Source of the DNA: Rhodobiaceae bacterium
GTDB taxonomy: Bacteria > Pseudomonadota > Alphaproteobacteria > Rhizobiales > Tepidamorphaceae
Length of the DNA stretch: 60,730 nucleotides
Assembly: GCA_020441995.1 (NCBI GenBank)
Contig: JAGRLC010000028.1
Coordinates: 57,337 to 118,066 of the forward strand
Direction: 5' to 3'
Numbering within the stretch: position 1 is the first letter of the stretch; every line of letters begins with the position of its first letter. Position numbers and translations under genes: made by a program. The notes under the pieces were generated by a model that was not told the origin of the DNA, ran no database searches, and saw only the letters and a list, made by a program, of their open reading frames with translations. This document shows, piece after piece, positions 17,831-26,132 of the stretch.

Positions 17831-19111
17831 ATGCTGATGCTCTCCCTCTTCGCCGTTCTCGTCGTTCTCATCTGCCTCAATGTGCCGATCGCCGTGGCGC
17901 TGGCCGTCGCGGGCATCGTCGGTCTTCTGGTGACCGAAGGCACCAACAGCATCGTCACGGTCGCGCTCGACATGTATGACGGCTCGACCAAATTCTCGCT
18001 GATCGCCATCCCGATGTTCGTGCTGGCGGGCGCCATCATGAACGCCGGCGGCATCACCGACCGGCTGATCAACTTCGTCACCGCGATCATCGGCTTCGTG
18101 CGCGGCGGACTGGCCATGGTGAATATCGGCGTTTCGCTGTTCTTCGCCGAGATCTCGGGTTCCGCCGTCGCCGATGTCGCGGCGCTCGGCTCGATCCTCA
18201 TTCCGCAGATGAAGAAGCGCGGCTACTCCGGGCCGCTGTCGGCGGCCGTCACGTCGTCATCGGCATCGCTTGCGATCATCATCCCGCCATCGATACCGAT
18301 GATCCTTTACGCGACTTCGGCCAACACTTCGGTCGAACAGCTCTTCGTCGCCGGCGTCGTGCCCGGCCTGATCGGGGCGGCGGGCCTGATGGGTGTCGCC
18401 TATTACTTCGCCCGCAAATATGACCTCCCCGTCGAAGAAGCCTTCAACATGAAGCGCCTGAGGGAAACATTCGTCGATGCGCTGCCGGCATTCTCGCTGC
18501 CGGTGATCATCCTCGGCGGCATTTTCGGCGGATACGTCACGGCGACCGAGGCCGCCGGGCTGGCGGTGCTTGCCGCGCTTGTGGTGGGCGCCTGGTACGG
18601 TCAGATCAACCTCAAGCACCTCAGGCGCGCCATGCTCGACGGCGGCATGCAGACGGCGGTTGTCATGGTGCTTGTTGCCGCATCCGTGCTCATGGGCGGC
18701 TTTCTGACCCGCGCGCAGGTGCCGCAGGAAATCGCCCAGAGCATTCTCGACTTCACCGACAGCAAGTGGGTGATCCTGCTCATTCTGAACGTCTTCTTCC
18801 TGATCATCGGTTTCTTCCTGCATTCGGCGGCCGCGATCATTCTCGTCGTGCCGATCGTCATTCCTCTGATCAACGCAGCCGGGATCGACCCCGTTCATTT
18901 CGGCCTGGTCGTGACACTGAACCTCGCCATCGGCCAGCAAACACCGCCGGTTGCCAGCGTGCTGATCACGGCCTGCGCGGTGGCGCGCGCCAACATCTGG
19001 CAGGTAACCAAGGTCAACGTCTATTTCGTCGCCGTGCTGCTGGCGGTGCTGCTAATCTGCACCTACGTGCCGCAAGTGCCATTGTTCCTGGTCGACTATT
19101 TCTACAGGTAA
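17831..19111 (+). CDS. dctM: TRAP transporter large permease (DctM family)
   Basis: 426 residues, about eleven to twelve transmembrane segments, the Na+-coupled translocation subunit. Family landmarks: IPMFVLAGAIMNAGGIT, SVAAVGSI-like SAVADVAALGSILIPQM, SSASLAIIIPPSIPMILYA, and GQQTPPVASVL near the C-terminus. Starts MLMLSLFAVLVVL immediately after dctQ. Confidence 0.93.
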   Translation: MLMLSLFAVLVVLICLNVPIAVALAVAGIVGLLVTEGTNSIVTVALDMYDGSTKFSLIAIPMFVLAGAIMNAGGITDRLINFVTAIIGFVRGGLAMVNIGVSLFFAEISGSAVADVAALGSILIPQMKKRGYSGPLSAAVTSSSASLAIIIPPSIPMILYATSANTSVEQLFVAGVVPGLIGAAGLMGVAYYFARKYDLPVEEAFNMKRLRETFVDALPAFSLPVIILGGIFGGYVTATEAAGLAVLAALVVGAWYGQINLKHLRRAMLDGGMQTAVVMVLVAASVLMGGFLTRAQVPQEIAQSILDFTDSKWVILLILNVFFLIIGFFLHSAAAIILVVPIVIPLINAAGIDPVHFGLVVTLNLAIGQQTPPVASVLITACAVARANIWQVTKVNVYFVAVLLAVLLICTYVPQVPLFLVDYFYR

Positions 19112-19145
19112 GCCGCTCCTCATCAGAACCCGAAGGAGACGAACG

Positions 19146-20213
19146 ATGAAAGACAAGCTCGACATCCTGCTCATGGGGGCCTCATACGGGTCGCTGCTGG
19201 GGGCGAAACTGATGATGGCGGGCCACAATGTGACCTTCGTCTGTCTGCCGGCGGAAGCGGATCTGATCAATTCGGACGGCATCCGCGTACGATTGCCTGT
19301 GCGCGACCGCGACGCGCCGGTGGAAATCCATTCCGCGAAGCTGGCCGGCGCATGCGGCGCGGCGGGGCCGGACGATGTCGATCCGGCAAAGTTCGATCTG
19401 GTCGGTCTGGCCATGCAGGAGCCTCAATACGGCAGCCCCGGCGTGGTGGAACTGCTGGACAGAATCGCCAAGGCGGGTGTGCCGTGCATGTCGATCATGA
19501 ACATGCCGCCCCTGCCCTATCTCAAGCGCATCCCCGGTCTCGATACATCAAGCTTGGACGATTGTTTTACCGCGCCGGCAGCCTGGCAGAACTTCGACCC
19601 AGCGCTGGTGACACTGTGCAGCCCCGACCCGCAAGCGGTTCGCCCGCCGGACGAGCCGGCCAACGTCCTTCGCGTCGGCCTGCCGACGAACTTCAAGGTC
19701 GCCCGCTTCGACGACGATGCTCATACCGCCATCCTCAAGCGCCTCGAGGACGATATCCTTGCAGCGCGCTACGAGATCGACGGCAAGATGACCGAGCTTC
19801 CGGTGAAGCTGAAGCTTCACGACTCCCTCTTTGTCCCCTTCGCCAAGTGGAGCATGCTGCTGACCGGCAACTATCGCTGCGTGCAAGCGGATGGCGCTGT
19901 TTCCATTCACGACGCGGTACACGCCGATCTGGAAAAGTCGCGCGCGATCTACGAATGGGTCGACGAACTCGTCCAGTCGCTCGGCGCCTCTCCGGACGAC
20001 AAGGTTCCGTTCGAGAAATACGCCAATGCCGCGCTGAGTCTGCTCAATCCCTCGTCGGCGGCGCGGGCGCTCAACAACGGCGCGAAGAATATCGAGCGGG
20101 TCGACAAGCTGGTTCAGAAGATCGCCGCGCAGCGCGGCATGACGCTGGACGCCGTTGACGAGACCGTTGCCATCGTCGATGCGCGCCTTGAAGCAAACCG
20201 CGCTGCAAACTGA
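19146..20213 (+). CDS. ketopantoate reductase (PanE/ApbA)-like protein
   Basis: 355 residues. N-terminal Rossmann region with glycine pattern MGASYGSLLGAKLMMAGHNV and a following strand TFVCLPAEA, as in the PanE/ApbA N-terminal domain; C-terminal helical part. True PanE is about 300 residues, so this is an enlarged paralogue whose substrate is unknown. Ribosome-binding site GAAGGAGA. Position in the TRAP/aminotransferase operon suggests NAD(P)-dependent reduction of a keto-acid made or imported there (inference). Confidence 0.7.
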   Translation: MKDKLDILLMGASYGSLLGAKLMMAGHNVTFVCLPAEADLINSDGIRVRLPVRDRDAPVEIHSAKLAGACGAAGPDDVDPAKFDLVGLAMQEPQYGSPGVVELLDRIAKAGVPCMSIMNMPPLPYLKRIPGLDTSSLDDCFTAPAAWQNFDPALVTLCSPDPQAVRPPDEPANVLRVGLPTNFKVARFDDDAHTAILKRLEDDILAARYEIDGKMTELPVKLKLHDSLFVPFAKWSMLLTGNYRCVQADGAVSIHDAVHADLEKSRAIYEWVDELVQSLGASPDDKVPFEKYANAALSLLNPSSAARALNNGAKNIERVDKLVQKIAAQRGMTLDAVDETVAIVDARLEANRAAN

Positions 20214-20244
20214 CGCCACGCGGGGCTTCGGGCTGGATAACACC

Positions 20245-20670
20245 ATGACGCTGACACTCAACAAGGCCCGCGAAATTCTCGATACCGCGCTCAATGGCGC
20301 GCGCGAACGCGGCATGAAGCCGGTGACGGTTGCCGTTCTCGATGCAGCCGGATCGCTCAAGGCGATGGCGCGCGAGGACGAGACCTCGCCCATGCGCCCT
20401 GACATCGCGCACGGCAAGGCCTATGGCGCAATCGCCATGGGGCTGGGATCTCGCGCCATCTTCAACCGCGCGCAGGAGCAGCCCTATTTCGTGCAGGCGA
20501 TGAATTCGCTTGCCGGCGGCAAGCTGGTACCCGTGCCCGGCGGCGTTCTCATACGAAAAGATGGGGTGATCATCGGCGCGGTGGGGATCACCGGCGACAG
20601 TTCGGACAATGACGAGGCCTGCGCGATTGCCGCCATCGAAGCGGCGGGCTTTACGGCTGACGGAGGCTGA
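20245..20670 (+). CDS. glcG: GlcG/HbpS-family protein
   Basis: 142 residues with the GlcG signature: KPVTVAVLDAAGSLKAM, then PMRPDIAHGKAYGAIAMG and GGVLIRKDGVIIGAVGITG. GlcG is encoded in glycolate-utilisation operons (glcDEFGB), where its role is unclear; relatives bind haem or cobalamin. Start taken at ATG 20245, 31 bases after the upstream stop; an in-frame start overlapping the upstream gene is less likely. It supports a glycolate-like or other short-hydroxyacid role for this operon. A strong terminator follows. Confidence 0.87.
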   Translation: MTLTLNKAREILDTALNGARERGMKPVTVAVLDAAGSLKAMAREDETSPMRPDIAHGKAYGAIAMGLGSRAIFNRAQEQPYFVQAMNSLAGGKLVPVPGGVLIRKDGVIIGAVGITGDSSDNDEACAIAAIEAAGFTADGG

Positions 20671-20677
20671 TCGCGCC

Positions 20678-20713
20678 CCCGCCGCAGGGTATCATTCCTG
20701 TCCGGCGGGTTTT
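20678..20713 (+). terminator. rho-independent terminator of the TRAP/glcG operon
   Basis: CCCGCCG CAGG, 8-base loop, CCTG, two-base bulge, CGGCGGG, then TTTT. It sits 8 bases after the glcG stop, in the gap between convergent operons. Confidence 0.8.
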
Positions 20714-20727
20714 CGAATTACGGTTCG

Positions 20728-22185
20728 TCACGCCGCCTTGCGCTGGTTGCCGTCAGCGTTCTCGACCACGAGTCCATGCAGCGCGCGGACCGCATTATCT
20801 AGATCGTCCTTGCGCACGATGAACTGCACATCGACGTTGCGCGTGATCTGGTGTGCCGCGACGATCTCGATGTCCGCACGCTCAAGGCAATCGAGCCCGC
20901 GCGACAGTGCACGCTGGCCGCTGAGGTCGCGGCCGATCACGGAAGCGATCGACAGCGCGCGCACATTGATCTCGGCATGCGGGTAAGCCTTGCTCAGGTC
21001 GCTCTCGACACGGCGTATGGTCTTCAGCGGTGCGTTCACATAGTGCGTGATCGTATTGGCGTTCGAGACCTTCGAAACGATGGACGCGTTATGACGGGTT
21101 AGCGCGTCGAGGATCGTGGCGTCATAGCCCTTCACGCCGACCATGTCCTGTTCCATCAGCTCGAGCGCGTAGACGTCGAGCCCGGCAACGATCTCGCAAC
21201 CCGCCTTTTCGGCAGGAGCCTCGTCGATGAGCGTGCCCGGGTCTTCCGGTTCGAACGCGTTGGTGACGCGTAGCGGCACGCCGGCCTGGCGCAGCATCTT
21301 CGCCGCGGAGGGATGGATCGCCTCCATACCCATGTTCGACAACTGGTCGGCGACATCGTAGCTGGTGTGCCCCAGCTTGCGGACGTCTTCGACGCGCTTC
21401 GGATCTGCCGAAGACAGATGGAACTCCTTGTGGATGATCGCTTCGCGCGCCTTCGTCAGGGCGGCAAGCCTGCTGAACGTGACCTCCGAGTACCCCCTGT
21501 CGAATTCGCGCATCAGGCCTTCGGTGCACTGCGCGTAGCCTGTGACGATCGGCATCTCGCTTGACAGGTCGACACCTTCCAGACAACCCCGGATGCGCTC
21601 GTCGAGCGACATTTCGGCTTCATCGCACCAGCCGGAAAGATCGACGAAGCGGGCGGCGATATCGGCCCTGCGCAACAGTACGGAGGTGACGAAGGCGGAA
21701 TGCGCCTCGCCGAGCCCCGACAGCAGCTCGCGGATGATCGCCATGTGATGGGATAGCCTGAAATGGCCATAGGAGCAGATGCGCTGCAGGTCGATCAGGC
21801 AGTTGCGCGCACCTTCGATACGCTCGCGGACGAAATCGTCGGCAAGCGTACGGTCTCCGGGATTGTCCAGCACCGCGCAATGGGCTTCGCGCATCGCCGC
21901 GGCAACGCGGCTGAGATGGTCGGACCAGCCGTGACCGCTCTCCGCATTGGCAAAGGCGGCGTAGACACCGGGTTCGCCGGACTTCTTGTGCTCAAGCAGC
22001 ATGTCGGTGATGCCGCCGAATGCGGAGACCACGAAGATGCGATTGTAGAGACCGCCTCCGGCGCGGCCGCCCTTGAAGAGCGTGCCCACAAGCTCGGAGA
22101 CGCGGGACATGGATGTGCCGCCGATCTTCTCGACCGTGTGCCCGTTATCAGCCGTATTGACGGATTCAAGCATCTGCTGGGGCAT
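20728..22185 (-). CDS. ask: aspartate kinase of the ectoine type (Ask_Ect)
   Basis: 485 residues. Phosphorylates aspartate, the first step toward aspartate semialdehyde, the EctB substrate. Kinase N-terminus [14 protein letters not shown] is typical of ectoine-cluster aspartokinases; [12 protein letters not shown]-like [13 protein letters not shown] and [12 protein letters not shown] are later kinase motifs; ACT domains at the C-terminus ([29 protein letters not shown]). Its start overlaps the ectC end by 20 bases, making it the last gene of ectABC-ask. A dedicated kinase of this type is taken to escape feedback control by lysine and threonine. Confidence 0.93.
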   Translation of the reverse strand: MPQQMLESVNTADNGHTVEKIGGTSMSRVSELVGTLFKGGRAGGGLYNRIFVVSAFGGITDMLLEHKKSGEPGVYAAFANAESGHGWSDHLSRVAAAMREAHCAVLDNPGDRTLADDFVRERIEGARNCLIDLQRICSYGHFRLSHHMAIIRELLSGLGEAHSAFVTSVLLRRADIAARFVDLSGWCDEAEMSLDERIRGCLEGVDLSSEMPIVTGYAQCTEGLMREFDRGYSEVTFSRLAALTKAREAIIHKEFHLSSADPKRVEDVRKLGHTSYDVADQLSNMGMEAIHPSAAKMLRQAGVPLRVTNAFEPEDPGTLIDEAPAEKAGCEIVAGLDVYALELMEQDMVGVKGYDATILDALTRHNASIVSKVSNANTITHYVNAPLKTIRRVESDLSKAYPHAEINVRALSIASVIGRDLSGQRALSRGLDCLERADIEIVAAHQITRNVDVQFIVRKDDLDNAVRALHGLVVENADGNQRKAA

Positions 22186-22552
22186 AGCTTCCGTCCTCCT
22201 GGTGGACTTCGTTCCCGGTTACGGGCGGATTGAAACAGCACGCCATGACGAGGTCCTCCTCAGCACGCAGCGTATGCCGGTCGTGCAGATTCAGCGCATA
22301 CATGACGCCGGGCCGGATCTGGTGCGTCTCTCCGGTGGCAAGGTCGGTGATGGACCCCTTGCCCGCCATGCAGTAGACGCTTTCGAAGTGGTGCTTGTAT
22401 TCGAAGGTGTGTTCCGAACCGGCCTCGAGCGTCGTGATGTGGAACGAGAAACCCATTCCGTCATCGGCGAGCAACATCCGGACCGACGTCCAGCGTGCGT
22501 CCTGGACCGCGCGGCTGGTGTTCTTGAGTTCGTTGAAATCTCTGACAATCAT
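22166..22552 (-). CDS. ectC: L-ectoine synthase
   Basis: 128 residues, the usual EctC size. Cupin enzyme that cyclises N-gamma-acetyl-diaminobutyrate to ectoine. Motifs: [19 protein letters not shown], the metal-site region [16 protein letters not shown] and [16 protein letters not shown]. Six bases downstream of ectB. Confidence 0.97.
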   Translation of the reverse strand: MIVRDFNELKNTSRAVQDARWTSVRMLLADDGMGFSFHITTLEAGSEHTFEYKHHFESVYCMAGKGSITDLATGETHQIRPGVMYALNLHDRHTLRAEEDLVMACCFNPPVTGNEVHQEDGSYAPADA

Positions 22553-22558
22553 CTCGGG

Positions 22559-23851
22559 TTACTCCGCTGCTATCGGTTTGGCGACGCAGAAGCCGACCGC
22601 GGCTTCCAGCATGGCAAGGCCGGTCTTGAACTGCTCCATAGGCGTGGTCAGCGGCGCGAGAACCTTGACCACTTCGTCATGGCCGCCGGAGGTCTCGATA
22701 ACGAGCCCGTTACGGAACGCTTCGGCGCAAATCTGTCCGGCAAGCTCGCCGGACCCGACGTCAATGCCCTGCATCATGCCGCGCCCTTTTAGCTTCGCTC
22801 CGGGGATGTAGCCGGCAATGCGCGTCAGCGCCCCGGTCAGGACCTCGGCCTTTTCGGCGATTTCCCGCTTGAAGCGGTCGCCGTCCCAGAACTTCTCCAG
22901 CGCCACGCGCGCGGTTACAAAGGCATGGGTGTTGCCGCGGAAGGTGCCATTGTGCTCGGCCGGCTTCCAGATGTCGTGTTCGGGACGAACCAGCAATGCG
23001 GCAAAGGGCAAGCCCATGCCCGACAGCGATTTCGCCAATGTGATCATGTCCGGCTCGATGCCCATCTCGTCGAAGCTGAAGAACGAGCCCGAGCGGCCAA
23101 TGCCAGCCTGGATGTCGTCGACAATCAGCATGATGCCGTGCTTCTTCGCGAGCGCCGCGATGCCCCGCGTCCATTTGGGGCTGGCGGCATTGAGCCCGCC
23201 CTCGCCCTGCACGAGTTCGACGATGAAGGCCGCCGGCATATCGATGCCGGAGGACGGATTTTCGATCATCGCCCCGATCTGCTTGAGCGTATCGACATCC
23301 TCGCCGAATGCGCCTTCATAGGGCATATGCGAGACGTCGCTGAGCGCCGCCCCGCCGGCGCCGGCGCGCTTGCCATCGTTGGTGGTGCAAGCGAGCGCGC
23401 CCAGGGTCATGCCATGGAAGCCGTTGGTGAAGGCGATCACATTGCGGCGGCCGGTGACCTTGCGCGCCAGCTTGATAGCCGCCTCGACGGCGTTGGTGCC
23501 CGTCGGACCGGTCATCATGACCTTGTGGTCCATACCGCGCGGCTTCAGCACGATCCGCTCGAAGGCTTCGAGAAACGAAGCCTTGGTGTCAGTGTACATG
23601 TCGAGACCATGCGCGATGCCGTCATTGGCAATGTGCTCGATCAGCGCCGCCTTCATGTCCGGGTCGTTGTGCCCGTAGTTCAGCGACGAGCAGCCGGCGA
23701 GAAAATCCGTGTAGGTGCGGCCGTCGGCGTCATGGAGGGTCGAGCCCTGCGCCTTGACGAAGACCGTGTCGAACGAGCGGCAGTAGCTGCGCACTTCGCT
23801 CTCACGACGGTCAAAAATAGCTTTGTGTTCGGCTGTCGAAACAGTCGACAT
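22559..23851 (-). CDS. ectB: diaminobutyrate-2-oxoglutarate transaminase
   Basis: 430 residues, class III aminotransferase that turns aspartate semialdehyde and glutamate into diaminobutyrate. Features: TDFLAGCSSLNYGHNDPDMK near the N-terminus, MMTGPTGTNAVEAAIKLAR for the PLP phosphate, IVDDIQAGIGRSG with the PLP-contacting Asp, and MITLAKSLSGMGLP with the Schiff-base lysine. Second gene of the ectoine operon. Confidence 0.97.
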   Translation of the reverse strand: MSTVSTAEHKAIFDRRESEVRSYCRSFDTVFVKAQGSTLHDADGRTYTDFLAGCSSLNYGHNDPDMKAALIEHIANDGIAHGLDMYTDTKASFLEAFERIVLKPRGMDHKVMMTGPTGTNAVEAAIKLARKVTGRRNVIAFTNGFHGMTLGALACTTNDGKRAGAGGAALSDVSHMPYEGAFGEDVDTLKQIGAMIENPSSGIDMPAAFIVELVQGEGGLNAASPKWTRGIAALAKKHGIMLIVDDIQAGIGRSGSFFSFDEMGIEPDMITLAKSLSGMGLPFAALLVRPEHDIWKPAEHNGTFRGNTHAFVTARVALEKFWDGDRFKREIAEKAEVLTGALTRIAGYIPGAKLKGRGMMQGIDVGSGELAGQICAEAFRNGLVIETSGGHDEVVKVLAPLTTPMEQFKTGLAMLEAAVGFCVAKPIAAE

Positions 23852-23901
23852 AACAATACCTCTTGGTTGTTTTTCGGATTTTCGGGGCGCGGACCGCGGC
23901 T

Positions 23902-24450
23902 TTAAGCGGCGGCGCTCATCGCCTCGGCAAAGGTGATGGTGACCATATGCTCGGTCGCGCTGCGCCCCTCGAAATGCTCGTCGCGCTTGAAGTGCGCTTC
24001 GCTGTCGAGGTCGGCGCCCTGGCGCTCGGCAAACCGGCTGAACAGAGCCCAGGATGCTTCGTTGCTCTTGGTGATCGTGGTCTTGAGCTGCTGAATACCT
24101 TCACAGGCATCCCGCGTCAGAAGCTCCTTCAGCATCCGTCCGCCGAGGCCGCAGCCACGGGCATTTTCGGATACAGCCACCTGCCAAACGAACAGGGTGT
24201 CGGGCTCTTCAGGCAGGATGTAAGCTGAAATCCAGCCGAGAACCTCGTCACCGGATTCGGCGACAACGCAGGTTTCGGCAAAATGGTCGCACTGGATAAG
24301 GTTGCAGTACATCGAATTCACATCGAGCGGCCTGCATTCCTTGATAAGCGCCCAAACCGCCGCGCCGTCGGAATCGACGGGCTTGCGCAGCGTGATGGGC
24401 TTGGGATCTGGCGTCATGGATACCGGATTATAATTCACGTCTATTCCCAT
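23902..24450 (-). CDS. ectA: L-2,4-diaminobutyrate N-acetyltransferase
   Basis: 182 residues, GNAT enzyme that acetylates diaminobutyrate. LIKECRPLDVNSMYCNLIQC and the acetyl-CoA loop ARGCGLGGRMLKELL are characteristic. First gene of ectABC-ask. The start is uncertain: ATG 24450 or ATG 24417; neither has a strong ribosome-binding site. A TTAGA/TCTAA palindrome lies 12 bases upstream of the longer start. Expression is expected to rise at high salinity. Confidence 0.95.
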   Translation of the reverse strand: MGIDVNYNPVSMTPDPKPITLRKPVDSDGAAVWALIKECRPLDVNSMYCNLIQCDHFAETCVVAESGDEVLGWISAYILPEEPDTLFVWQVAVSENARGCGLGGRMLKELLTRDACEGIQQLKTTITKSNEASWALFSRFAERQGADLDSEAHFKRDEHFEGRSATEHMVTITFAEAMSAAA

Positions 24451-24461
24451 TCTTTTAATTC

Positions 24462-24476
24462 GTTAGACGATCTAAC
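24462..24476. promoter_or_regulatory. candidate EctR site 1
   Basis: Perfect inverted repeat GTTAGA-CGA-TCTAAC immediately upstream of ectA. The same TTAGA/TCTAA half-sites recur at 24603-24620, near the divergent regulator gene. The intergenic region is markedly AT-rich. Confidence 0.6.
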
Positions 24477-24601
24477 TATCATCTGAGGACATAGCGTCAA
24501 GAGGGCTCAAAAACTGCCGCGACGGGTGTTAAAGTCGGCTTTATCCCTTTAATAACGCGAAATTCGCGCTAATTTCTCACCTGCAATCCTCAAGTGCATT
24601 A

Positions 24602-24620
24602 ATTAGAATGACTAATCTAA
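24602..24620. promoter_or_regulatory. candidate EctR site 2
   Basis: Overlapping repeats: ATTAG-AATGA-CTAAT (24602-24616), and TTAGA (24603-24607) with TCTAA (24616-24620). It lies 47 bases upstream of the ectR start and could mediate autorepression. Confidence 0.5.
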
Positions 24621-24666
24621 AATATAGTTCCCGGAATTTTCTGGATAGAATCGAAGGACTGGTTGA

Positions 24667-25143
24667 ATGGAACTCGACCGCACCGACCAAAGCCTGATCG
24701 CAATCCGGCGCATTCTGCGCTCGACAGAGATCTATGGCCGCGAGATCGCCAAACGCGCCGGCGTTACGCCGGCCCAGATACGCGTGCTTCAGATCGTGGC
24801 GGAAACAGGCAGCGCGACGCCCAAGGCAATCGCCAAGCGCATGGGCGTATCCCAGCCGACCATGACATCGCTGGTGGACAGGCTCGCCGCAAAGAAGCTA
24901 GTCGAGCGGCACCCGTCCGAAGTGGACCGCCGGCAGACCGACATTGTCATAACGGCGCTGGGTCACTCCGCAGTGGACCAGGCGCCGGACGCCCTGCAGC
25001 AGAGATACGTCCAGCAGTTCGAATCCCTGGAAGATTGGGAGCAGTCGATGATCATCGCCGCGCTGGAACGCGTGGCGGGAATGCTCGATGCCCAGGACAT
25101 CGATGCCTCGCCTGTCCTGGATATCGGCGAGTTGGGCAAATGA
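24667..25143 (+). CDS. ectR: MarR-family regulator of ectoine synthesis
   Basis: 158 residues. Winged helix with KRAGVTPAQIRVLQIVAETG, KRMGVSQPTMTSLVDRL as recognition helix, and EVDRRQTDIVITALG for the wing. It is divergent from ectA, the arrangement known for EctR repressors. Stops 41 bases from the convergent LysR gene. Confidence 0.92.
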   Translation: MELDRTDQSLIAIRRILRSTEIYGREIAKRAGVTPAQIRVLQIVAETGSATPKAIAKRMGVSQPTMTSLVDRLAAKKLVERHPSEVDRRQTDIVITALGHSAVDQAPDALQQRYVQQFESLEDWEQSMIIAALERVAGMLDAQDIDASPVLDIGELGK

Positions 25144-25184
25144 TTTACCGGGGGCAAACGCCCGGCAGTCAGCCTGCCCAGAGA

Positions 25185-26132
25185 TCAAGCGTCAAAGCGC
25201 TTTCTTACAGCTTCGGAAATTTCCATGTAGGGGTTCTCCGCCAGCATCGGCAGCAATAGTTTCATGAAGCTGCCAAAAAACAGTGGCTCTGTGCGATTGA
25301 GCGGCAGCAGCAGCGAAACGAAATAGGGAATCGAGGGTTCGAAGGGCCGGATCTCCAGGCCCCGGTCGGCCATTTCAAATGCCGTCGCGGGTTCGACCAG
25401 CCCGACGCCCGCGCCGTCAGCGACGAACTCGCAAACGACCTGTGCAAGCTGGACTTCGATCCGGCTGATGAACGGCACACCCGCCAGGGCAAAGGCTTCC
25501 ATCGTGCGCTGCCTGATACTGTACTCGGAACCAAGCGAGACCAGCCTCTCCCCAGCCAGTTTCTCTGGCGTGAGCACCTTTTCTTTCGTCAGCCTGTGGC
25601 CCGCAGGAAGCACGGCGACGAGCGCGCCCGAATAGAGTGTTAGCTGCTCGATGCCCGGATAGGCCGATTGCAGCGCGGCGAAGCCCGCATCGATTTGCTG
25701 CGAGGCGACCCATTCGCTGACCCGCACAGAACTGCGCACATGCAGCGAGATATTGATGCCGGGATTGGCGTCGGAAAATGCGGTGATAACGCGCGGCAGA
25801 AACCGCAGGGACATTGCGGGCAATGCCGCAATCTGCAGGTAACCGGCCCTGAAATTGCGAATTTCGGACGCCGCCGAAACGATCTTCTCAAGGCCGACAT
25901 AGGAACGCCGGACCTCCTCGAACAGCGCCTTGGCCTCGATCGTCGGCATGATGCGGCCCTTGGCGCGCTCGAACAGCGGAAAGCCGACATTGAATTGCAA
26001 GTCGCGGATGAGACGCGACACAGCGGGCTGCGTCACATGCATCATCTCCGCGGCGCCAGTCACCGAGCCTGCTTCCATCACCGCGTTAAACGCCTCGATC
26101 TGGCGCAGGCTGATATCACGCGATGCGGGCAA
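25185..26132 (-). CDS. LysR-family transcriptional regulator
   Basis: 315 residues. N-terminal HTH (LRQIEAFNAVMEAGSVTGAA, then VTQPAVSRLIRDLQ) and a LysR substrate-binding domain. The frame continues upstream with no ATG near the HTH; a TTG at 26132 preceded by GAGGA eight bases earlier gives M-PASRDISLRQIEAF, the expected N-terminus, and overlaps the preceding oxidase gene by 17 bases. It is therefore the last gene of the polyamine/opine-type operon and probably controls it. Similar to NocR/OccR-type regulators of opine operons in position (inference). Confidence 0.87.
   Translation of the reverse strand: MPASRDISLRQIEAFNAVMEAGSVTGAAEMMHVTQPAVSRLIRDLQFNVGFPLFERAKGRIMPTIEAKALFEEVRRSYVGLEKIVSAASEIRNFRAGYLQIAALPAMSLRFLPRVITAFSDANPGINISLHVRSSVRVSEWVASQQIDAGFAALQSAYPGIEQLTLYSGALVAVLPAGHRLTKEKVLTPEKLAGERLVSLGSEYSIRQRTMEAFALAGVPFISRIEVQLAQVVCEFVADGAGVGLVEPATAFEMADRGLEIRPFEPSIPYFVSLLLPLNRTEPLFFGSFMKLLLPMLAENPYMEISEAVRKRFDA

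Noticed and set aside
25144-25184. Terminator between convergent ectR and LysR genes
   Set aside because: Only an imperfect stem with bulged Gs and no U-tract is visible.
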